Below, piece after piece: positions 15,001-19,360 of a stretch of 19,360 bases of DNA (positions are counted from its first letter, which is position 1; the number at the start of each line of letters is the position of its first letter). Under the pieces are notes generated by a model. It saw only the letters and a list, made by a program, of their open reading frames with translations, did not search any database and was not told the DNA's origin. Origin of the DNA: an uncultured Oscillospiraceae bacterium (GTDB taxonomy: Bacteria; Bacillota; Clostridia; Oscillospirales; Oscillospiraceae); contig CAKUOS010000040.1 of assembly GCA_934670025.1 (NCBI GenBank), forward strand, positions 1 through 19,360. Direction: 5' to 3'. A program made the translations under genes and the position numbers.

Positions 15001-17174
15001 GGCGCTTTGATGTACTCAAACTGGTTGTCGCTGTACATCTGTGTCAGTTCCAATGTGGTTGCGACGATATAATTTCCTTCATTTTTGCCTGCGTTCTTGT
15101 TGGTGTTGGTGCCATCCTGCTGCAGGTAAATACTCGTTGTAGCATTTGGATCACTATTGGATGGAAGCTTTCCGCCAGAGGTATCAAAGACTGTCAGAGC
15201 CTTGTCGCCACTGGTTGCAAACCGCGGGATATACGCGTAATACTGCACGGTATAGTGCGGGTTTGCTGCCGAGGCCAGTACCGCGATGGTGCCGCTCTGC
15301 ACGCTGACGGTCAGCACCGGCGTCTGCTCTGCCGCGCCGATCGTCGCGCTGTCCAGCTCCTGCAAACCGTCGTCCTCGCCGACCTGCATCACGCTTACCG
15401 TCACGCCCGTCTCCGCCTCCGGCGCAGCCTCGTCCAGCGCATCCAGCTGGCCCAGCAGCGGCTGCAGCACCGCGTCCGTGACCGCGATCTCGGCCGTCAT
15501 GCGGTAAGCCGCCGTGTCGAGCGCCTCGCCGCTTTGCACCAGCGCGAGCTGCCGGACGATCCACTGCTCCGCGCCGTCCGACGCTTCGCCGTCGGAAAGC
15601 CCCGAGAAGACAGCCGCGTCCGTAGCCTGCACGTCAAGCTCCGTGCCCTCTGGCAGCGGCTGCGCGCTCTCGACCGTCAGTGTCAGCTGCAGCTGCGCGT
15701 CCGCGTAGGAAAAGCGCTGCGTGCTCGCCGCCTCATAACAGGCGTCCGTGTGCATATGCTCCGGCAGCTCGCAGACGAGTGTGCCGTCCGCGCTGTAGCA
15801 GTCTTCCGTATGCGTGTGTTCTTCCAGACCACAGAGCGGCGTTTTCTCCGCCGCCGGTTCGTAACAGGCGTCGGTGTGCGTATGTTCTTCCAGCGCGCAG
15901 ATCAGCGCGCCGGTCTCATCGTAGCAATCCGCGGTGTGCGTATGCGCTTCGTGCCCGCAGAGCGGCGTTTTTTCCGCCGCCGTCTGATAGCAGGATTCTA
16001 CGTGCGTATGTTCTTCCAGCGTGCAGATCAGCGCGCCGGTCTCGTCGTAGCAGTCCGCGGTGTGGGAATGTTCCTCATGCCCGCACAGCGGCGTGCGCGG
16101 ATCGGGCTGCGGCTCGTCCGGTGTTTCGCCGCCATTTTCCGTCTGTACCGGCAAAATGCCGTAGCACAGCACGCCGCTCGCATCCGAAGCGTGCTGGCGG
16201 CGCACCACGCAGCCGCCGACGTTGCCTTCAATTGTCGTGATCGCCGTGCCGTCCTCGGAAAGCTCCGCCACAATGCCGACATGGTCGGCCGCGCCGTCGC
16301 CGTTCGTGTCAAAGAACGCCAGATCGCCCGGCTGCGGCGTGCAGCTGTCCGCGCCGGCGCACAGACCGGCCTGCGTCAGCTGATCCGTCCAGTAGATGCA
16401 GCCGGCCGCCGCCGGGAAGTCTGTCTGCGGCACGCCTGCATAGTGCAGGCAGAAGGATGCAAACATGGCGCACCATGCACCGTAGGGATCGCCGTACCAC
16501 GCGCCGTAGCGCGTGTAGCCGTGCATGGCGCCGTTTTCGTCAACAATATAGTTGCGCGTGCTCGCTGCGTAGCCGAGCTGGCTCTCGGCCACGGCGACGA
16601 CGTCCGCGCGCCGGTCGCCGCACAGCTCTGCGGGGAGCGTCCGCTCCCAGACGGAGGCGTCCTCCAGATCGGCCTGCGGGTCGGCATAGCAGGACAGACT
16701 GTGCTGATGCTCCTGCATCGTGCAGATCAGGCGCGTTTCGTAGCACGCATCCGTGTGGCTGTGCGCCGGGGCCTCCGGTTCGCCGGCCGCATCGCCTGCT
16801 TCGAGCGGGCAGGTCAGCTCGTATTCCGTTTCATAGCACGTCGCCCCGTGCGTGTGCGCCGCATCCTCGTCCAGACCGCAGACGAGAGTCTCATACGGCG
16901 TATAGCAGTCGGCCGTATGGACGTGCGCCTGCGGGCGCTCGGACGGCAGCTGCTCGTCAAACCCGCAGATCAGGACCGTCTCATAGCAGGCCGCCTCATG
17001 CGTGTGCGCTTCCATGCCGCAGAACGTCTGCTGCGTCATGGTGATGGCCGGGCGGGTCAGCGCGTAAGCTGTCCCGCAGGCGACAACGCAGCAGAGCGCC
17101 GCGACCCCGGCGCGCCATCTGCGCCGCCTGACGTGCGCGGCGGCATGGCTGCGCGCCTGTTCATCTGCCTGCAT
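12069..17174 (-). CDS. 1701-residue LPSTG surface protein with CHAP, fibro-slime and ricin-like domains; probable pilus tip
   Basis: Order of parts: basic tail and membrane or signal segment (about 21-40) followed by RPAITM; five His/Cys modules (52-163); CHAP amidase-like domain (about 186-340) with Cys235 (GAWCAMF), His298 (ADHVGIV) and Glu316/Asn318 (IEGN); six more His/Cys modules (364-480); an unassigned region (about 490-1000); a fibro-slime/PA14-like domain with FFGDDDMWVFLDE and CDIGGVH (1058-1080); an isopeptide domain (1137-1262; Lys1145, Glu1222, Asn1260); a SpaA/CnaB domain (1265-1550) that appears to contain a ricin-type trefoil (about 1329-1468); another isopeptide domain (1553-1655; Lys1560, Glu1615, Asn1652); LPSTG (1658-1662), helix and basic tail. 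The ATG at 17174 has AGGAGG 7 bases upstream; a GTG at 17192 was rejected. Tip location and ligand are inferred. Confidence 0.9.
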   Translation of the reverse strand: MQADEQARSHAAAHVRRRRWRAGVAALCCVVACGTAYALTRPAITMTQQTFCGMEAHTHEAACYETVLICGFDEQLPSERPQAHVHTADCYTPYETLVCGLDEDAAHTHGATCYETEYELTCPLEAGDAAGEPEAPAHSHTDACYETRLICTMQEHQHSLSCYADPQADLEDASVWERTLPAELCGDRRADVVAVAESQLGYAASTRNYIVDENGAMHGYTRYGAWYGDPYGAWCAMFASFCLHYAGVPQTDFPAAAGCIYWTDQLTQAGLCAGADSCTPQPGDLAFFDTNGDGAADHVGIVAELSEDGTAITTIEGNVGGCVVRRQHASDASGVLCYGILPVQTENGGETPDEPQPDPRTPLCGHEEHSHTADCYDETGALICTLEEHTHVESCYQTAAEKTPLCGHEAHTHTADCYDETGALICALEEHTHTDACYEPAAEKTPLCGLEEHTHTEDCYSADGTLVCELPEHMHTDACYEAASTQRFSYADAQLQLTLTVESAQPLPEGTELDVQATDAAVFSGLSDGEASDGAEQWIVRQLALVQSGEALDTAAYRMTAEIAVTDAVLQPLLGQLDALDEAAPEAETGVTVSVMQVGEDDGLQELDSATIGAAEQTPVLTVSVQSGTIAVLASAANPHYTVQYYAYIPRFATSGDKALTVFDTSGGKLPSNSDPNATTSIYLQQDGTNTNKNAGKNEGNYIVATTLELTQMYSDNQFEYIKAPTPSYINKLLDNTNYTLQSLWVLKDGKSANSPDANDWDVYDNPDTVHFTNRKEVQDQGSTSGQQIVYLAEGSTIRLVYNAANDSFTTPATFYDYDITDGKKDSSGRWLSSFAGINQSSNYTANSLTKWGDGRDTLAFGNANCGTGMSNYMFNGVTLNKHSKRNEGCTFGLVKRLNPETHTIVYNEWLIVPNLFNEGNANGKQTYEGSSLTFSQVGDTYTLSSASVPNGGSASDLEKLFNPSPDNKTLHDSIFTNDFWPLDNPKDSKRKDVNFGAKNNNIPFYGYVNGTNGSLVLGSSTFPGSDDGVAHNSFFGMQYAVEFTLMPDYIGPLDYTFFGDDDMWVFLDETLVCDIGGVHSSVGEYVNLWDYLEKDGRETDETHTLTFFYTERGASGSTCYMNFTLPSVSGVNIEQKTADLRVSKEVIGDDSSDKEFEFTVQFSDQDGNTIWDDYAYTRYDKNGNELESDLVLHEGSTFHLKAGEYVIIKYLPIGLRYTITETNTGGYDVTNTVNGVVSAGGTAQGTIIKDTLATAVFTNTMHKVGLTLQKLDQDGKALAGATFELKNASDQTVYAVKTETNGSCTYTVPSSGATQIQANALYYIVSAVDQNYVIGLDTAADNHDVTLQTNTGAPAQQFRVYRQTDGSYSFQCQANKEWLDLHEGGLTDGQLVHCWANSDTPTTHDNQKWYLIANGDGTFKIKPRMAVLNKSTAVLDLNEAKASEGQRIQVWTDNSTNAQKWLLVPVNPTETPTTTKDLTVGTDSVLRLAGLLPGSYTLTETAAPGGYQQLTQDIEFHVDASGKVTLAENTTTEVTVDSSGSAYVLQVKNRHDDVKLTLKKELQNSSTTQQFTFTVSYPDPANQNASIEKTLQLSGGKSGTLKGIPYGVTVTITETGHDGFTVSFKDGTTVLQQGDSYTFKITSDVTITAVNAAGYELPSTGGGAVWYQLAGAMLLAMLAAYPAYSRIKSKKQKEKGTTRQ
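15735..16085 (-). repeat. 126-bp tandem repeat encoding paired His/Cys modules
   Basis: Two full 42-codon units (16085-15960, 15959-15834) and one shorter unit (15833-15735) each encode two HxHTxxCY modules separated by GALIC or a variant. The 17-mer ATCAGCGCGCCGGTCTC recurs at 15901 and 16027, exactly 126 bases apart, showing DNA-level duplication of the first two units. The third is more diverged (SADGTLVC). Confidence 0.9.
16686..17021 (-). repeat. Diverged array of five His/Cys modules
   Basis: This segment encodes residues 52-163 of the large protein. HxH and Cys sets occur at 57/59/63, 84/86/90, 107/109/113, 138/140/144 and 156/158/162. DNA similarity between units is low, so this array is older than the one at 15735-16085. 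The two arrays flank the CHAP domain. Confidence 0.8.
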
Positions 17175-17188
17175 CCTCACACCTCCTC

Positions 17189-17776
17189 TCACGTGACCGG
17201 GCCGAACGCGCGCAGCGGCCAGACGCGGAAGATCACCTTTCCCGCGACCTGATCCGCAGCCACACAGCCGACGGCCGTGCTGCGCGAGTCAATGGATATG
17301 TCCCGGTTGTCGCCCATCAGGAAATACCGTTCATCCGGGACCTGATAGGGGAGCGTAATGTTTGTTTCGCCGTAGGCGTGCTCCGTCAGATAGGGCTCGT
17401 CGAGCGGCGTGCCGTTGATGGAAACAATTCCATCCGCGTCGATATCGACCCAGTCTGCGGGACCCGCAATATAGCGCTTGATGAGAAGTTTGTTGCCGTA
17501 ATAAAACGCCGTGATGTCGCCCGGCGAAAATTTTTCCGTTTTTACCGCGATCACGATCTGCCCGTCCTCCAGCGTCGGGGACATGGAGCTGCCGTAGATC
17601 CGCAGCACCGGCATCCAGAGCGTCGCCGCCAGCACGGCCAGCGCGGCCACCACCAGCAAAATCGCGGCGGTGCTGCGCAGCGTCCGCCGGTAGCGCCGCC
17701 GGTAGCGCAGACGGCTGCGTTCACGGGAAACCTGCTCCGCAGTCGGCAGATCCGCGGCGCTCACGCGCTTTTTCAT
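17189..17776 (-). CDS. lepB: Signal peptidase I of the pilus operon
   Basis: This 195-residue type I signal peptidase removes signal peptides outside the membrane. It has a basic cytoplasmic N-terminus, one membrane helix (about 33-55), Ser64 in YGSSMSPTL as nucleophile, Lys100 in LLIKRYIA as general base, then MGDNRDISIDSR (154-165). Both catalytic residues are present, unlike the SipA-type pilus chaperones that have lost them. ATG at 17776 overlaps the stop of the coiled-coil gene as ATGA; the frame is open further up but without family likeness. It ends 14 bases before the large adhesin gene. Its place suggests it processes the pilin precursors, but a general role cannot be excluded. Confidence 0.93.
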   Translation of the reverse strand: MKKRVSAADLPTAEQVSRERSRLRYRRRYRRTLRSTAAILLVVAALAVLAATLWMPVLRIYGSSMSPTLEDGQIVIAVKTEKFSPGDITAFYYGNKLLIKRYIAGPADWVDIDADGIVSINGTPLDEPYLTEHAYGETNITLPYQVPDERYFLMGDNRDISIDSRSTAVGCVAADQVAGKVIFRVWPLRAFGPVT

Positions 17777-18219
17777 CGATCCACCATCCCTTTGAACATC
17801 TCCCGCAGCTCGCTGTGCGCCTGAATGAGCTGCCCGGCCTGCACCTGAAGACGTTTCCATTGTTCGGCAGCCTGACGCTCCGCCGTGCTGACGATCTGCT
17901 GCGCCTTCTGCTCCGCTTCGGCCAGGATCTGCTGCTTTTGAAGCTGCGCCTGCGCCAGCTGTGCCTGCATATCAGCAGCCGAGGCGCGCACACCCTGCAA
18001 ATACTGATCCGCGGCGGCCTGCGCCGCATCAAACACGCCGTTCAGCGCCAGCGCGGCCTCCGCAATGGAGCCGGCGTTTGCGATCCGGAGCTGTTTGTCC
18101 TTCAGCTGGGCCTGCGCCTGCGCCAGCTGCTGCTCGGCCTGCTCCTTCTGCTGCAACAGCGTGTCGATGATGTCAAGCAGCTCCGCGCGGCTCAGACGAC
18201 GCAATTCCTGATCTGTCAT
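17773..18219 (-). CDS. Coiled-coil protein of unknown function, first gene of the pilus operon
   Basis: This 148-residue protein has no signal peptide or membrane segment, so it is probably cytoplasmic. Residues about 1-20 (MTDQELRRLSRAELLDII) form a short amphipathic head. About 22-46 and 75-140 are Gln/Ala/Glu/Lys-rich with heptad-like spacing, predicted long coiled coils, separated by an Ala-rich region. It superficially resembles DivIVA-like or ATPase-stalk coiled coils, but I assign it to neither. ATG at 18219 was preferred over one at 18255, which has no ribosome site and would add residues from a leader hairpin. Upstream AAAGGATGGG is a distant ribosome site. It overlaps lepB by four bases, so it is made with the pilus machinery; it may scaffold or position it. 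Confidence 0.82.
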   Translation of the reverse strand: MTDQELRRLSRAELLDIIDTLLQQKEQAEQQLAQAQAQLKDKQLRIANAGSIAEAALALNGVFDAAQAAADQYLQGVRASAADMQAQLAQAQLQKQQILAEAEQKAQQIVSTAERQAAEQWKRLQVQAGQLIQAHSELREMFKGMVDR

Positions 18220-18245
18220 GCCGTGTTCCCATCCTTTTGATCCGC

Positions 18246-18274
18246 TTCCGGTCATGTGCGTGGAACGACCGGAA
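18246..18274 (-). promoter_or_regulatory. Leader hairpin close to the first pilus-operon gene
   Basis: TTCCGGTC (18246-18253) pairs with GACCGGAA (18267-18274) around a 13-base loop. It lies between the terminator-like hairpin at 18281-18312 and the ATG at 18219. It could be part of a leader switch or a protein-binding dyad. Confidence 0.4.
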
Positions 18275-18280
18275 AGACGA

Positions 18281-18312
18281 TAAAATAACCCGCTCCGTCA
18301 CCACGGCGCGGG
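18281..18312 (-). promoter_or_regulatory. Terminator-like hairpin in the pilus operon leader (candidate attenuator)
   Basis: Read on the minus strand, CCCGC-G-CCGT, loop GGTG, ACGG-A-GCGGG forms a stem with one internal mismatch, followed at once by TTATTTTA. It lies about 50 bases after the predicted transcription start and 62 bases before the start codon, so it would cut transcription before the operon. No known riboswitch or T-box core was recognised upstream. Confidence 0.55.
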
Positions 18313-18364
18313 CGATATCTGCTCGTGCCAGCAACTGGCCAAAAGCACATTTCTTTGGATGTTT

Positions 18365-18393
18365 ATAGTAGCGCGAATCTTTGCATTTGTCAA
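18365..18393 (-). promoter_or_regulatory. Sigma-A promoter of the pilus operon
   Basis: On the minus strand a perfect TTGACA (18393-18388) and TACTAT (18370-18365) are separated by 17 bases. Transcription would start near 18358, leaving a leader of about 140 bases. No other equally good promoter was seen upstream of the first gene. Confidence 0.8.
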
Positions 18394-18682
18394 TCGTAAT
18401 CCGGAATTTTTGCAACTTTTCAGTCAAAACATATAGGTTTACGCACCAAAATACAATATAATTTGGATTTAATAGAAATAAAAGTCAGTGCTGGATATTG
18501 CAAGATTTCTTAAGTATCTTATCCAAATGAGATAATGATTCTCTGAATTTCAAAATCAGAACATTTTTGGATGCCTCTGCTGTTCCACACTGCCGACCCG
18601 AAAGCAGGTGCTGCATCAGAAACGTGCGCCGTTGTTTTTCGGCGAAAAGCCGCTTCCAGAATGCAAAAAGCTGCTTTGAAGC
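18394..18682. other. AT-rich intergenic stretch with dyads, no gene seen
   Basis: This stretch is far more AT-rich than the flanking genes, and no open frame with a ribosome site was found. It holds a 19-bp near-palindrome centred on CTTAAG (18502-18520), a short TTATC/GATAA pair with GATAATGATT at 18531-18540, and a plus-strand TATAAT (18457-18462) with no good -35. These could be regulator sites for the pilus promoter, but none is strong evidence. Confidence 0.4.
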
Positions 18683-18714
18683 AAAGAAAAACCGCACTTC
18701 CGAAGAAGTGCGGT
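18683..18714 (-). terminator. Hairpin with T run on the minus strand
   Basis: ACCGCACTTC (18691-18700) and GAAGTGCGGT (18705-18714) form a perfect 10-bp stem with loop CGAA. On the minus strand it is followed by TTTTCTTT, a good intrinsic terminator for RNA coming from the right. On the plus strand no T run follows. No minus-strand gene is seen directly upstream of it, apart from the structured element at 18715-18859. Confidence 0.65.
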
Positions 18715-18859
18715 ATGTGTTATTACTACACGATAGATAAACGCGGAAATCTATGTTTTCGGAAAGGAGGATCGTGTGAAAGGAACCCATCAGGGGTTTC
18801 TTTCACGTTCAATCCCCGCCCGCAGACGGCACGGTCTGCAAAGCAGACCGCGTTCCACC
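18715..18859. other. Dense group of hairpins: candidate small RNA or dispersed repeat
   Basis: On the plus strand GTGAAAGGAACCC (18776-18788) pairs with GGGTTTCTTTCAC (18794-18806), 13 pairs with one G-U. GGTCTGC (18833-18839) can pair with GCAGACC (18843-18849), and its GTCTGC core can instead pair with GCAGAC at 18822-18827. A strong AAAGGAGG (18763-18770) precedes a GTG at 18776 that opens a 62-codon frame to 18964, but this frame reads through both hairpins and the terminator and gives Arg-rich, low-quality protein. Strand is unclear, since terminators lie on both sides. Confidence 0.45.
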
Positions 18860-18897
18860 AAAAAGAAGAGACACACTTGCGCGTGTCTCTTCTTTTT
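18860..18897. terminator. Strong bidirectional terminator
   Basis: AAAAAGAAGAGACAC (18860-18874) and GTGTCTCTTCTTTTT (18883-18897) form a perfect 15-bp stem with an 8-base loop; the A and T tracts give a T run on either strand. It lies 63 bases past the stop of the minus-strand gene at 18961 and also closes any plus-strand RNA from the structured element. Confidence 0.9.
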
Positions 18898-18960
18898 GTG
18901 TGATCGCTACACTAAAGATGAACCCCCGACTTGTCGGAGCGGTTTCGATCAACAGCAAAA

Positions 18961-19167
18961 TTAAGCACGCTTCTGAAAAAATGTTTTCTCTGCCATATGG
19001 ATCACGAAGTCGCGCTCATCCGGATCGGCTTTTGCAAAGTCGATCTGATAACGCTGGCAGGTCTTGCGGAAATGGACAACGTAAGCCAGATCCTCTTTCG
19101 TCGGAGGTACGACATAGCCGTTCGGCGCAGCAAGCGCGTCCAACTCCAGATATTTTTTGTTCTGCAT
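18961..19167 (-). CDS. Small 68-residue protein of unknown function
   Basis: The sequence is hydrophilic and mixed-charge, with no signal peptide or membrane segment; the segments PTKEDLAYVVHFRKTCQRY (22-40) and ADPDERDFVIHMAEKTFF (46-63) look like two helices. The ATG at 19167 has a strong AAGGAGG 8 bases upstream, and TAA is at 18961-18963. It starts 3 bases after the stop (19171) of the second reading frame of the upstream gene, so the two appear to form an operon. I do not recognise the family. As the downstream partner of a GNAT-like protein it could be an accessory or antitoxin-like protein, but nothing in the sequence proves this. Confidence 0.8.
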   Translation of the reverse strand: MQNKKYLELDALAAPNGYVVPPTKEDLAYVVHFRKTCQRYQIDFAKADPDERDFVIHMAEKTFFQKRA

Positions 19168-19170
19168 CCG

Positions 19171-19360
19171 TCAGACCTCCTTCAAGTATTGTCCAAATAG
19201 TTCCCGCACAGCATCGCCGTCAATCAGCAGCAGGTGGGTCAAACCGGCTGAATGGGATTGCGCCATAATTTCGCATATAGTGTTCGCGAAGCTGTGTTGT
19301 TTTTGCCTTCAGATAAATTGCGCCGCCGTAGCCGTAGTCAATGGGAAGCTGAATCCCGAA
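19171..19360 (-). pseudogene. C-terminal part of a GNAT-like gene with an apparent frameshift (partial)
   Basis: The gene enters from the right edge. One frame is open for 46 codons from 19360 to a TGA at 19220-19222 and contains GYGGAIYLKAKTTQLREHY followed by MRNYGAIPFSR, which resembles the last strand-helix-strand of GNAT acetyltransferases. The protein-like sequence then continues in the +1 frame as THLLLIDGDAVRELFGQYL, ending KEV at a TGA (19171-19173) just before the next gene. A one-base shift near 19230-19245 would join them. This can be a true inactivating mutation, a sequencing error or programmed frameshifting. The GNAT assignment rests on fewer than 50 residues. Confidence 0.5.

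Noticed and set aside
14655..17252. Very long open frame on the plus strand opposite the adhesin gene (also 12027-14129)
   Set aside because: It is a shadow of the GC-rich minus-strand gene: Arg/Val-rich low-complexity protein, no ribosome site, no domain, while the opposite strand encodes clear domains.
18531..18549. Fur-box-like segment
   Set aside because: Only the left half agrees well with the 19-bp consensus; the right half does not, so it is kept only as a low-interest dyad finding.
18485..18790. 101-codon minus-strand open frame
   Set aside because: It has no ribosome site, overlaps the minus-strand terminator at 18683-18714 and covers the AT-rich dyad region; no family likeness.
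18808..18826. TTCAATCCCCGCC resembles a tRNA T-loop and the end of some CRISPR repeats
   Set aside because: The five bases before the putative T-loop do not pair with those after it, there is no acceptor or anticodon arm, and no second copy with spacer-like spacing exists.
18846..18858. Minus-strand GGTGGAACGCGG resembles the T-box sequence
   Set aside because: It lacks one C of the conserved core, no specifier stem is seen upstream, and no terminator with T run follows at the right distance.
18571..18903. 110-codon plus-strand open frame across the intergenic hairpins
   Set aside because: It runs through two terminators and hairpins, has no ribosome site at its start and no protein-like composition.
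1..19360. Insertion sequence, phage, CRISPR array or tRNA/rRNA gene
   Set aside because: No transposase, integrase, terminal repeats, regularly spaced repeats or RNA-gene folds were found in the window.

Overview
The window looks like chromosomal DNA of a GC-rich, anaerobic, gut-type Firmicute, most likely near Oscillospiraceae/Ruminococcaceae. This is inferred from gene content (EF-Tu, RecD2, ComF, MreB, YedF, a sortase-pilus operon with SpaA/CnaB-type pilins), strong Shine-Dalgarno sites, high GC and GC-ending codons. It was not tested against any database.

Left part, plus strand (1-8066). The 3' end of tuf and its terminator come first. A tight operon follows: a small membrane protein, recD2, comF and mreB, with abutting or overlapping joints and a strong terminator at 4748-4779. 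Three separately promoted genes come next: a membrane-anchored protein with an SH3-like region and a DUF4015-type glycosidase-like domain, yedF (TusA plus DsrE-like domains), and a short flavodoxin. A bidirectional hairpin terminator at 8036-8066 separates this block from the convergent pilus operon.

Centre, minus strand (8073-18393). This is a complete seven-gene pilus operon. In transcription order it encodes a coiled-coil protein of unknown role, a catalytically intact signal peptidase I, a 1701-residue LPSTG-anchored surface protein, a 482-residue LPSTG major pilin, a class C pilin-polymerising sortase, an LPQTG minor (probably basal) pilin, and a second sortase. Most joints overlap by 4-11 bases. 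A near-consensus promoter and a leader containing a terminator-like hairpin lie upstream of the first gene. The large protein is the most unusual part: eleven His/Cys modules, a CHAP amidase-like domain, a fibro-slime/PA14-like domain on much lower-GC DNA, and a ricin-type beta-trefoil that appears to be inserted inside a SpaA/CnaB domain. A working model is a pilus with an enzyme- and lectin-bearing tip, a polymerised shaft, and a base anchored by a second sortase.

Right edge (18394-19360). An AT-rich gap with dyads comes first, then a dense group of hairpins between two terminators that may be an undescribed small RNA or a dispersed intergenic repeat. Last are a 68-residue unknown protein and, upstream of it, the C-terminal part of a GNAT-like gene that seems to carry a frameshift.
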